Shown: positions 1-10,900 of the stretch, one piece after another
How positions within the stretch are numbered: the stretch's first letter is position 1
How the letters are laid out: every line of letters starts with the position of its first letter
From: a virus
DNA length: 64,000 nt
Virus record (IMG/VR): IMGVR_UViG_3300036768_001501
Span: 27,514 to 91,513 of that record
Strand: one strand, 5' to 3'
Translations under genes and position numbers: made by a program
Notes under the pieces: model-generated
Database searches by the model: none
The model's input: the letters and a program-made list of their open reading frames with translations, nothing else
What the model was told of the DNA's origin: nothing

Positions 1-1
1 C

Positions 2-769
2 TATTTTGTTGCTGAGATGATTAATGGCGCTGCGCAGACGTATGTCGATTCTACTCCTGATAGTGATTTGGATATTTCTCGTTCCCCAGTTACTGCTACT
101 GGTGGCACGTTCTTTTATCCACTGTCGGAGCATTTCCCCAGCGCCCAAATTAAGGTTTTCATGCACTCGCATAGCCGGACGCTGATTGGTGCACGTGGTA
201 CGTGGACTCTCGACGCAGAGGCTGGCCGGGCTATGCCAATGCGTTGGGACATTAATGGTCTATATAACCCAGCGGTTGCTGAGGCCAATCCATCGATTGG
301 CGTACTGAATCCTGGAATTCCGTTTATTTTCCGCAACGCAGTTCTTACTCTTGCTAAGACTACTCGTGGAAAGACATCTGGTAGCGGTGCGACGATTACG
401 GCGATTGTGAAGTCCATTTCGATTACCCCAGGTACTCCGCTGGATAATAGACGTGATGCTTCTACGTCTACTGGCCTTAAGGAAATTGGTATTCATCGCC
501 GGTTCGACCCTCGGTTTGAGGTGGTTTTCGAGGTTGATCGCAGTTTCGCATTTGATGCGGTTGAAGAGTACAATAGCATGACTCTGTTCTCTGCGGTTTT
601 GAAAGTCGGGTCTGGTCCTGTTGTCCGGTTCCATTTCCCGAACATGCAGATCATGGATGCTCCAGCGCTTGTGAATCAAGACGGCGGCATTCTCTGCTGG
701 CGAGTCGCATTTCGACCGCGTCCTTATCAACGAGACGATTTCATGAAGATTTCGTTCCTGCCTAGCTAA
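2..769 (+). CDS. Tail tube-like protein, 5' end cut by window edge
   Basis: The reading frame is open to the first base of the window, so this is probably the C-terminal part of a longer protein; the first ATG is at 17 and has no clear ribosome site. Its beta-rich sequence has a mid-protein turn (ITPGTPLDNRRD) followed by a receptor-like 'GLKEIGIHRRFDPRFEVVFE' segment, the general pattern I associate with siphophage major tail tube proteins. Position supports this: it lies directly upstream of a frameshifted chaperone pair and the tape measure, where the tail tube gene normally sits. A strong terminator follows, as expected for a highly expressed structural gene. The alternative is another virion protein. 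The assignment rests mainly on gene order. Confidence 0.55.
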   Translation, partial: YFVAEMINGAAQTYVDSTPDSDLDISRSPVTATGGTFFYPLSEHFPSAQIKVFMHSHSRTLIGARGTWTLDAEAGRAMPMRWDINGLYNPAVAEANPSIGVLNPGIPFIFRNAVLTLAKTTRGKTSGSGATITAIVKSISITPGTPLDNRRDASTSTGLKEIGIHRRFDPRFEVVFEVDRSFAFDAVEEYNSMTLFSAVLKVGSGPVVRFHFPNMQIMDAPALVNQDGGILCWRVAFRPRPYQRDDFMKISFLPS

Positions 770-797
770 TTTGGTTGCGTCCACTCCCCTGGTAGCG

Positions 798-839
798 GTG
801 CCGCAGGCTGGATTTATCTGGTCTGCGGCACTGTTTTTT
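798..839 (+). terminator. Rho-independent terminator after the tail tube gene
   Basis: A perfect 9-bp stem (GTGCCGCAG at 798-806 with CTGCGGCAC at 823-831) and a 16-nt loop are followed by TGTTTTTT. It lies in the gap after the tail tube-like gene and would separate its expression from the chaperone and tape-measure genes. Confidence 0.85.
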
Positions 840-887
840 GTTGACTTGTATCTCGTTTGATGCTATGAAGATGGCGCGGAGGTTCAG

Positions 888-1472
888 ATGGGAAAACTAG
901 CAAGCACTATCGAGAAATATGTTAACCAGTCAGCGCGGCCAGTACGAAGCGTGGAAATTATCGATATGTCACGTATCGACCCGGACCTGAAGCGTAAGGT
1001 TTGCGCTGTTGTGCGGTACGTGGATCAAATGGAGTACCGCGCTGACGAAACGCAGATGTCCGACCCGGATTTCCGAAAGCAGTTTGCTAGTGAGGCTCTG
1101 CTTGCAATTTATGATGACGGGTTTTTGCCCTTCCCAGCGGATAAGGTGACAGAACGCGCGGTTGCTGGCTGGAGGGGCGCGCTTGGCGAACTAGCTCTCA
1201 AGGTACTCTGTCCGAAAATTTTTGAAGCCGATCTTGGCGATGCCGGTAATCAATCTGGCGCTGAGCGTGTTTTCGAGATTTCAGATAACGACGACCTCCT
1301 GGCGATTACGAAGCTCATGGACAGTGCCTTTTTCACTGCAATGTATTTTGGCGCTATTTCCTTGAGGGAGTTTGTCGTCAAGGAGGTTGATCGCGTAAAA
1401 AACTCATCACAGCCTACGTCCACTTCGCCCACGCAATCAACACCCCAAGATTCTGTCGTGGAAAAGGCGTAG
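888..1472 (+). CDS. Tail assembly chaperone, zero-frame product (gpG-like)
   Basis: The 194-aa product starts at ATG 888 behind GGAGGT. The sequence is mostly acidic and helical with a Ser/Thr/Pro/Gln-rich C-terminal tail. I recognise it by position and by the frameshift signal near its end: in siphophages the two ORFs between tail tube and tape measure encode chaperones that coat the tape measure during tail assembly, and the longer one is made by programmed -1 frameshifting. Codons GTA AAA AAC at 1395-1403 contain the heptamer A AAA AAC in the correct phase. Without slippage translation stops at 1472, giving this short form. No catalytic motif is expected in this family. Confidence 0.75.
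   Translation: MGKLASTIEKYVNQSARPVRSVEIIDMSRIDPDLKRKVCAVVRYVDQMEYRADETQMSDPDFRKQFASEALLAIYDDGFLPFPADKVTERAVAGWRGALGELALKVLCPKIFEADLGDAGNQSGAERVFEISDNDDLLAITKLMDSAFFTAMYFGAISLREFVVKEVDRVKNSSQPTSTSPTQSTPQDSVVEKA
1381..1403 (+). promoter_or_regulatory. Programmed -1 frameshift site with internal Shine-Dalgarno stimulator
   Basis: The heptamer A AAA AAC occupies 1397-1403, aligned X XXY YYZ to the zero frame. AGGAGG sits at 1381-1386, ten bases upstream, the arrangement that stimulates -1 slippage in the bacterial dnaX gene. No start codon follows this AGGAGG at a usable distance, so its likely role is stimulation. I saw no obvious downstream hairpin. Confidence 0.8.
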
Positions 1473-1816
1473 GCTGTTCCGAGAAGGCGTTTCATACTTG
1501 TCGGTGCTGCGAACACTCCGTGTTTCGCGGATGGGATCGCAGCCTATGTGAGGAGAAGTGCGTTTTCGACAACTTCCCTCCAATTGTTAGGGCGGTTGTC
1601 GATCTGGTAGGCTCTTGCCTGCATGTGCAGGCAGGCGACAGCGGCGTACTGTTTGTTGACCTGAACGACCTGCGCTATGACCGGATGCTTAAGGCGCATG
1701 GCGTTCAGCCAAGGCTCGAATTAGAGGAGCTTGTGCTGCATACCCTTGCCGTGTTCCGCGAAGTCATCGGCAAGGAGGGTATCATGTTCACGAAGGAAAT
1801 GCTTGACGTATCTTAA
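1403..1816 (+). CDS. Tail assembly chaperone, -1 frame extension (T domain of gpGT-like fusion)
   Basis: This frame is open from 1391 and overlaps the end of the short chaperone by about 80 bases. After a -1 slip on A AAA AAC, reading continues at 1403 and gives a fusion of about 309 aa (172 zero-frame residues plus 137). The extension has a cysteine-rich stretch right after the junction (CRGKG, then CRCCEHS, then CEEKC), which could bind a metal. A separate start at GTG 1520 is possible but has no good ribosome site. By analogy with lambda gpGT, the extension would contact the tail tube subunit while the common part binds the tape measure. Confidence 0.7.
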   Translation, partial: LITAYVHFAHAINTPRFCRGKGVGCSEKAFHTCRCCEHSVFRGWDRSLCEEKCVFDNFPPIVRAVVDLVGSCLHVQAGDSGVLFVDLNDLRYDRMLKAHGVQPRLELEELVLHTLAVFREVIGKEGIMFTKEMLDVS

Positions 1817-1841
1817 AATTCTTAATATAGTTAGTTACCTG

Positions 1842-1868
1842 TCAAGCAATTAAGTACTTGATTTTTTG
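1842..1868 (+). terminator. Weak terminator-like hairpin
   Basis: A 5-bp stem (TCAAG at 1842-1846 with CTTGA at 1857-1861) is followed directly by six T residues. The stem is short and A/T-containing, so termination may be partial. It lies just before the tape-measure promoter candidate. Confidence 0.4.
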
Positions 1869-1897
1869 TTGTTTTCTCGCGCTGCGTACTGTATCAT
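1869..1897 (+). promoter_or_regulatory. Candidate sigma70-type promoter of the tape-measure gene
   Basis: TTGTTT (1869-1874) and TATCAT (1892-1897) are separated by 17 bases. Transcription would start at about 1904, which is the first base of the GTG start of the tape-measure gene, and no Shine-Dalgarno site precedes that GTG. If both readings are right, the message is leaderless. Confidence 0.4.
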
Positions 1898-1903
1898 ATA
1901 GGC

Positions 1904-4900
1904 GTGGCAAAGCGCGAGGATATTAGCGTCGAGTTAGACGTATCGGTTACAGAGGAGCTTAATAAGCAAGCTACCAGTGTAACCAAAATCTCCAGCGCCA
2001 TATCGTCTATCAAGTCTGGCGCTCAGGAGGCTGCCGGTCCGATTAAGCAAATCGCGACCGACATGAAGTCTATTGCTACGAGCTCTTCTGATTTTGTCAA
2101 AAGCTTCGGCGATCTGCGCAAGGCTTTTGACGAGCTGAAAAAGCTCAATGTTAGTGCCGCCACGGAGAAGCTCAAAAAGGGACAGGAGAAGATTGAGGAG
2201 TTCACATCCAAGGTACGCGGCGCTGCGAGTGAGCTTGCCGATCTAACAAATAAGATCAGCAGCGCCACGTCAGGTATTGTATCTGCGTCTGAAGGAATCA
2301 AGTCTGTATCAACTGCTGTTTCTTCTCTTTCTACATCTATCGAGCGGGCCAATGCTGTTATCGATGCGTTTGCTTCGCGCGCTCGCCAATTGAGCGAGGC
2401 TGTTCAGTCAGTTGCTAATTCAGTAGCAAGAATCAGTGAATTAGAAGCCAAGACGCAGAGCGCCGAGACGCGGGCAAAGACTGAAACCGCAAAGCGGCGC
2501 GCTGCTCGTCGGCGGCAGCCAGAACCAGAGCCAGAGCCGACGCCAGAGCCTTCTCGTGGTGGCAGGAGAATTGTTAGTCGCATATCAGCCGTCGGTCAAT
2601 ATGTTCGTACCGAGCCCGAGCCTCCTCCTCGACCGCGTCGTGGCGGTGCGCGCGCTTCTGCTGTGCAGCAATATTGGCATACCGCGCCAATGGTTACAAA
2701 TGTATTACCGTCTGATGGCAATGAAAAGCCAGAGCCACCTCCTCGATCGCGTCGTGGAGGTTCGCATGCGCATACATATGTTGTGCGGCAATATGGGTAC
2801 ACAGCGCCAATGGCTACAAATGTAGCCCCGTCTTATAAGCGTACAAAGCAACATGGTGCTCATGAGTCAACTATTGGGCCTGGGCATTATGTCCATGTGC
2901 CGGCTGTTATTTATCCATCAGAAAAGGAGCCTCCGCGAGGGTACAGATACGGTTTTGGGTTTGGCGAAGACCCAACAAAGTTGTATCCGATTATGTCCGA
3001 GTATGCCACAGAGATTATGAGTCATGGTTTGCGCAGGCGTATTGGATTTCAGCCTGGTGGAAGCGAGTTTGTTGTAAGAGAAGATGCACCGTTGCAGATG
3101 AAGCAGCGACTTGCTTCGCCAAAATATAGGGCTCAGCTTGCTCAATTTCTGAGTCGTCTTGAATCTGGGCGTGCTCCGAGCGCAGCCAGCGGAACTAGAC
3201 TTTATCCGACAGCATCGGCTAGCTTATCAACCCCTATCAGCATGCAAGCTGCTAGCTTATCAACCCCTATCAGCATGCAAGCTGGCGGTGTGTATGCCGG
3301 ACCTAGTGATAGTGGCAGTGGCGGCGGGACCATTATGGGTCATGCGTCTGTGATCACGACCGAAACCCCGCGTCGCCGTCGTGGCGGTCGTCGCCCAAGC
3401 CTCTATCGTTGGATGGATGTTCGTGAGGCAAAACGTCGTTTTGCTGATTTGTCGGATCGACCGCTTGATGAGATTCTTGATCTTCTAAAAACAAAAGAAG
3501 AACGCGAAGCTCTGAAGAAGAAAACGCAGGCCGTTCAGACGGGGCAGTTCCGTATTCTTGACTTAACGAATGAGGTAGAGGATTTCTTTAGGGCTAAGCG
3601 CGAAGAGGAGCTTAAGAAGCTACCTAAGAAGGAACGTGAGTTTCGTTCGCCTTTCTATATCCCTGAGGAAATTGACATCACTGAAGACCCAGTGATGCAC
3701 GCGATGCTCAAGGTTTATAAGGACCTTAAGAAAGTGCCCGAAGCTATGCACTTCGTTGCGACTAGGGCACGTGAGAAGTTGTCCGGTGAGCGCGTACGGC
3801 AGTTCCGCGAGGTACTTAGTCAAGCTGGATTTAGCGAAGAGGACATAGAAAAGGGCCGGTTCCATGTGCCCTTTGTTCCTTTGTCGCTTGCTGCCGATAT
3901 GTCCGATCGTGCTGCGTTGGCTAATATTATGCTCGGCGGCGGCGGCAGAAAGCAGGCTGTAATTAGCTATGCGTTGAAGCATGCTCCGCATGCTCTTACG
4001 CCAGCAGGTTCGGCGTTCACTACTGCCATTTTTGAGCGTGGTTTAGGTTCCGAGCTGTTTAGTGAAGCATATTTGCAGGCGTTTGCGCAGGCAAGGCCAG
4101 AGACTCAGACTTATATTATGAAGCGTCTTAGCTCATTGCCGCGCTCTAAGGAGTATCAGTACGCCCAGAGGATGCGCTTATTCTTTGCAGATTTGTACAA
4201 GCGCAGCCCAGAGCCGGCAGTAAAATTGATGCGTGAGCTTGGCCCAGCAGTTGAATCGCTGTCTTTTAGTCCGCAAGATATTGTTTCGCTTTGGAGGGGG
4301 ATACGCTCTGCTGTTCCTGGCGGGCTGGAGAAAGTTAGGACGTTTACGGATTTCTTGAAATTCGTTGCTCCAGCGCAGCAGAAGGTTTGGTCTGGTACAT
4401 TTGTCGGTAGAACATTAGTGCTTTCATCTGCTATCCGCGATTTAAAGGAACAGTACGAGAAAGGTGAGCTCTCGAAAGGTAATATTGAGGACCTGAAAAG
4501 CCTGGCGGCTTCTGTTCGGCTTCTAAGTCGGTCATTTAGAACGCCAAAAGAGCGCCAACTTTCGCAGCTTGAGGTTGGGAAGAGAATCAATGATTTGATT
4601 GGCAAAATTACAGGCAGCAAATTCTACAAAGTGCTGCCAGCGAATGTGCAGCGAGACATTGATCACCTGATTAGCAATACTGTTGCGCCAATGCTTGGAG
4701 AGCCTGAGCATGCGGATATTCAGCAGCTATTTGATGTGGCTAGTGATATAAGGATCAAGTTGTTTGGCAGGCAGGCAGAAACTGTTGGCCAAATGCTCAG
4801 GCGATTATCAGATCATGCCAGGAAGGTTCTGCCGAAAGGTGAATTCAGGGCTTTTGAGAAGACTCTTGAGGAATACAGGCCAGCTAAGGGGCAGAAAGTT

Positions 4901-7900
4901 TCGTCTGATGTTGTCTTTAAGAAGATTTATCAAGATGTCATGTATGGCAGGTTCGGCAGTGAAGAGCTTTCCCAAAAGGTTCGTGGAGTTATGTCATCTG
5001 AATGGCACCGTGTGCGCACTGCGCATGATCCATTCGAGCATGCAAGGAAACACACTGGGGCCGATATTGTTGGTGACGAATTGAAGGATGCATATATCAA
5101 GCAACGGTCATTGCATGCAATGACTCAGGATATATTCGACATCCTTCCTGGCCCAAGCCCGTACAAGTACTATGGAGTGCGTGCACCTCTATTTGTGAGT
5201 GCTGAGCCGTACGAAGAGCAAGCAAAGATTGCTCTAGTGACTCGGGCCAAGATGAAATATTTGCCAGCTTTCAAGGATAAGAATTTTATATCCGGCATTG
5301 CCCGCTTGTACGAGATTTTCGGTGGCGTAAATCCGGCAAAGCTGATTGAAAAGGCAGAAAGCGGCAATGCGATCGCTGCGCTTGAGGCCAAGATGCTCTT
5401 GCCGAAGAAGGGCGAGGATTGGTTGCAGCACCTTGGCAAACTTATTCTTTCCCATCGCGTTGGAACATCGTTGGATATATTCGGTCGCAACATCAATGAA
5501 GCCATTCGGCGCCAACGCGAGGAGGCGCGTGCGATGCGCCGACGCATGCGCATGATGAAGAAGATTGAACAGGAAGCCAGGCGCAATGATCCATTCGCAG
5601 ATAAAAAGCTAGAGGCTGCTCTAGAGGCAGAAGAGCCGTTGAAGCGTGTTTTCTCGACAATGTATGGGCGCGCTGGCGTTAAGCTTCAAGAAAAGCAGCT
5701 AGAAAGACTTGTTGACCTGACCCTTGGTAGCGATTTCTGGGCTGCGCTACGTTACCAAGACGCGCTGGAAGTTCAGAAGAAACCAGAGCGTTTTGTTATG
5801 ACCATGATGGAATTGCTCGGGTTTCCCAGCGCCTCCGTTGTTGGCATGGGTAAGCTGCCTTCGTACGAGCAGCTTGTTGAGAGCTTGGCCAAGCATGGTG
5901 ATGCTTTCGTTTCTAATGCAATCGGGATTAGCAGAGATGTTGAGCGCGAGCTTCAAATGCTTGGTCTCGGTAATATTATTGCAAATGAGGTCTCTAAGGC
6001 TTCCGGCACGGAAGAGGCGGCTAAGAAGGATCGAAGCCGCAAGAAGGAAGTTGGCGCTGCGGAACTTACGCCGTCTGAGAGTGATGCCAGCAAGATTAAG
6101 AGAGCTCTGCGCAACAAGGGTACAAAGCTTAGTAAAAAGACTGCAAACATTCCGCTCACTGCCCAAGAGCTTATCGAGATGGCAGCTAATCTTGGTAAGG
6201 GGCGGCGGTCTATCCCTGAAGGCGTAGATATTGAGTCTGCATTTGAACAAAGGAAAAAGAATATCGCTGAGTTTGCGTCCTTGCTTGGTATTGATCCTAA
6301 GTCCCAAGCCGGTCAGAAGCGCTTGAAGGGCTGGGAGGAGTACCTTGAGAAGCTGAAGGAATCTGGCAACATATCTCAGCTAGTATTTCCGAACGTCGCT
6401 GAATGGCTTTTAGCAAGCGGTGTACGCGGAAGGCCGACGCCAGAAGTGGAGGAAATGAATCTGCGCATTGCCTCCTGGCTTCATGAGCACGGTCTGCTGG
6501 CTGGTACAAGCAATACGATTCTCAGGTGGCGGAAATTTTTTGAAGAGCAAGGTGGCCAGGTCACCAATGCTATTGCAAGCCAGATGATTAAGCCTAGCAA
6601 GCCAAGCGGCCCGCAGGCGTCTGCTGTATTTACGCCAATGATGGCCGGCGGCATGTATTCTGGAATGCCGAGTGGCGGCATGTCAATGGTTGGCGAAGGT
6701 ACTTATTCGACTGGCCCGACGATGCAGTTTGGGCAATATAGCTTTACTCCGTACGCCGAGTCCGGAAGTCCGCGAGCTATGGCTGCAGGTGGTGGCGGTG
6801 GCAAGGGCGGCGGTGGCAAGGGCGGCGGAAAGAAAGGTGGTGGCTTCTTTGGATTTTTTGGTGGCGGCGGCGGCGATGACGATGGTGGAGACGATGAGGA
6901 AGAAAAGGAGCCACCTAAGAAGCAAAAGCGCGGACGCAAGAAGAAATCGAGTGAAGAAGAGATAGATTGGACTGCTCCGCGTAGCGCGACTGGCGATAAG
7001 ACCATTGATTTTATTGTCGATCGCGTCACCAAGATGGTCAGCGCAATTCGTAAGCCAGAGCTTACGATGCCAGGATCGCAGGAGTCGTTTTTCCGTGAAA
7101 TTGTGATGCCTGCGATCGAGGTGCTGAACGCACTTGGTGTTTCAGGGAAGCCTGTTTCCGGCCCATTGAAAGGTCGTGCTGGCAAGAAGCTGAAGAACCA
7201 GCTCAAGCAGATGGGGATCGATGTCGAGAAGATGAGTGACATCGATTTGGGCATTATTGCCGGCATGCCCAAAGATTTGTTTGATTATCTCAAGTATCTT
7301 TTCAAGACTACGCCAGCAACGCCACGCCAACGGTCTCGTGCCAGCGAGTCGTTGGAGCATATTACCGAGACTGCGATTTTGCAGGGCAAAGTTGCTGGTG
7401 GCGAGGTAGACCTGTACCCGTGGCAAATGCAGACCATCAAGCGCCTTGCGTCTTTGCTTGGCCCAGAGGTTGGGCAATTTGCGTACGGTCTGTTCCAGAT
7501 GGGCAACATGTTCAAGACGCTGACGCAGGCAAGCCAGTTGGCTGCATCGAGCCCGTCGCCATACCTGTACGAAAAGCGCGTTACGACAGGCCCAGCTAAG
7601 CAAACTTATATAAAGGCTCGGCGCGGGAAGGCGATGGCTTCGGCTGCAGATTTGATTGCCAAGGCGGAGTCTCAGGCCGAAGCATTCAGAATGATTTCAG
7701 AAGGTGCGTCACTGCTGCCGCCTAAAGACCTAGCAAAGGCCATAGAAACATACATGAAGACAGGTGATGAGGAGGTCTTCAAGCAGACAGTCGATTCCAT
7801 GTTACGTCGTGAATCGGCTAAGACGCAGTACGAGCAGAAGATTCTACAGAAGCGCAATGTTGTTGATGAGCTTAAGCGAATCGAATTGACCAAAAAGGCT

Positions 7901-10900
7901 GTAGAGATGATTCGCAGCGGCAAAACCAAGCTGCGCGATGTTGATGATGTTGTGAAATATCTAGAAATCAAAGAGGAGTACGGAAAAGAGGTTGGGAAGC
8001 AGTTCTACGATGAATTAGTGAAACAACAGGAAGCACTAGATGCCCTTACCAAGGAGCGCAAGCAGCGCCTTGAGGCGCAGAAAAAGGTAGATGAACAGAA
8101 GCGCAAGACTAAGGAAGCAATCGAGAAGGCTAAGCGTGCGCGCGAAGAGGAAATCCTACCATCCGAGGCGGCTCGTCAATGGCAAGAGCTGGCTCAGTTT
8201 GGGAAGCCTCTTTATTTCGGTCGCCGTAGATTTACTCGGCAGTACTTCGAGCGCGAGTTTGGCGTAGATTTTGCTCGGTTTATCCCAACTGAAGAACACA
8301 TTGATGCGCTTGTGCGATTGCGCAAGTTGCAGGCCGAGGCCGGATCTGTTGCTGCTGCTCGGGAGGCGGAGAAGACATTCAGTGCTCTTTTTGCCACGCA
8401 GCGGCAGCGCGAAATGATGGTTGATTGGAAACGGCGTCGGCGCGAAATTGAGCGTGAGCAGCTTGAGGCGGATCGCTTGCAGCGGGAGATGGAAATCAAC
8501 CGGCAAGCAATGGAAAACATCCGCCTCCGCAAGACTCCGCTAAAAGATTTGCGCCTAGAGACGCAAGCTGTGCGCATCGAGATGGCTGCAAGGCGTGCCG
8601 GCTATTCTGAGGAAGAAGTGCGTCAGAGAGGCGCAAGTTTTCGCCAGACAGCTATTCAGTACGAGCGTGAGCAAACGCACTTCCGTCGCTTGAAAATCTC
8701 TTGGGAAGAATTGCTCCGGTACATGGGCCGCGTGTTTATTGGCTTGCAAGCATTCGACATGCTCCGTCGGGCCATCGATGTGGCAACAAACGTAACATTT
8801 GGATTTGCGCGGCAAATGCAAGATTTGCGCATTGGTGTTGTTAGTTCAGTTACTGCACTGAATAGATTTACAGTCGGCGGTCGCGGTGCCGAATTCGGTA
8901 TGCGCGAACAGGTGCAGCTAGCAGCCAGCGAAACGCAGGGAACTATCATGTTAATGAAGCAATATGCTTTGAAGTTCGGCGTACCGCTGGATCAATTGCT
9001 TGAGGGCTACCAAACGGCAGCCGGCGTGGCAAGGCAAGCTGGGTTCACTGGCCCAAATGTGGTCAAGGCTATCAGCTCCTTGGTTGCGTTCTCCCAAGCG
9101 ATGAACATCAGTATGAGCACGTTGGCCCGCACGATCGATAACGTGTTCACTGGCCAGCGTGTTGCTCAGGTAACGCTTGGTCGCATGCTCGGCTTGTCCG
9201 AGAGGAAAGTGCGCGAGCTTGTCGCCAAGGGCACTTTCCGTGAAGAACTTATGCGCCGCTTGGAGCCGGTAGCAGAAGCTGTTCAGCAGATGGGTGATAC
9301 GAGCATTCGTGTGCAATCTGCTCGTACGCTGTCTGCTATGATGATTTACTTCAATCAATTTACTCAGCCGGTTATGGATGTGGTTGCGCGTGGTATTGGC
9401 ATTGCCGGTGCGCCGTTCAAGAGCCTTGCTAATGAGATGATTCTGAAGGAGGCGCTATATCCTGATCGTAGTTTCTTGTCGAAATCGTTTGACTACGGGC
9501 GGGATTTCATGCTCCCGATGGGAGCTACGATTGGTAGCATTGTGATTTCGCGCGTTATTACCCACGCCATGCGCAATGCCGCTATGGAGGCCGCAAAGCA
9601 GGTTGGTGGAGCAGCAACTGGCGGCTTGATGTCTAGGCTTATAGCTTATGTACTTGGCGCCGGTGCTGGTGCTGCTGGTGGTGGTATTTTGCGAAGCGCG
9701 ATGGCGCGCATTGCTGGGTTCTCTTTGACTAGATTTATTGCTTCAAGGCCGCTGTTGGCGCTGCTTAGTGGAGCACTAACCAGTGGTGGCGTTCTTATGC
9801 CGCAGATTCTGTTAACGATGCTGCTTACCGGCGGGACGCTCGGGTTGACGTACTTGCTATCAAGGTCGCGATCGCAGAAACTGAGCGGTGAAAATTTGGC
9901 TGAAGCTGTATCGATTGCTCTGAATGAGGAAGCCCGTAAGGCCGTGTTGGAGAATCGCGGGATGGACGTTGTTCGGAGCAAGATGGGCATTTACGGCCCC
10001 ACTCAGGGTGCGCCCGAAGCTCGGCCTTCGTCTTCTGCCCTATATGGGCTTTTGCCGCTCCCTGGGCCTGGGTATTTGCACCCGTCGCCGACGCCTACCC
10101 CAACTCCCGCCATTACAGCTACCAGTACTCCTACTGTTACCCCTACTGCTACCCCTACTGTTACGCCGACGTCGCCACCTGGTGGTACTGCGGTTGATTT
10201 GTCAGCCGAGGGCGGTGAACCAAGCAAAGAAGTAAAGTCTGTGTCGCAACTGCTCGATAGCGCGGGGAAGATTAAAGAGAAGCTTGAAGGAGACAGGGAG
10301 CAGTACGAGCAATCTGTTTTACGTGGGCTAGCGATACCTGTTGAAGTTATGAAGGTAACGCAGCAACATATTCAGGAGGGTCAGAATAAACTTGCTGCAT
10401 TGAATGCCCTCTTGGAGCGCTTGCGGGAAAGCAGTGATGCAAATGCCCAGGCTACTGCGAACAAGCTAGAAGGAATTGTTGGCAGCCTGTCTACAGCGCT
10501 TTCGCAGTTCAGCGATACGATCTATGACGCTGAGGAGCTGGTTAAGCTTGAAACAGAGGCTCTTAGGTCTAGAGCCGCTGCCGCTAAGGCGCGTGGGCAG
10601 CTTGCCATTGCTCGTGCTCAGTACAAGGCACAGCGCGGGTTTGCTGTTAGCCCAGAGGAGTGGAGACAGGCAATTGAAACAGGCCGTCTGGCTGAAATTC
10701 CTCTTGTGGAAGAGGAGTTGAGGCGTACGCTTGAGGCTCTGCCTGATGAATTCAAGTCACTTAGCGCGCCTCCGTCTATGGAGCAGATGAGAGATTACAT
10801 TCAGAGGAGAGAAGAAGCAAAAAAAGCTGCCCAGGCCGGCGGCAATCTCTCTCGTGAATATATCGATCGAGAGGCAAGGAGGCTGTATAGTCAATATCTG

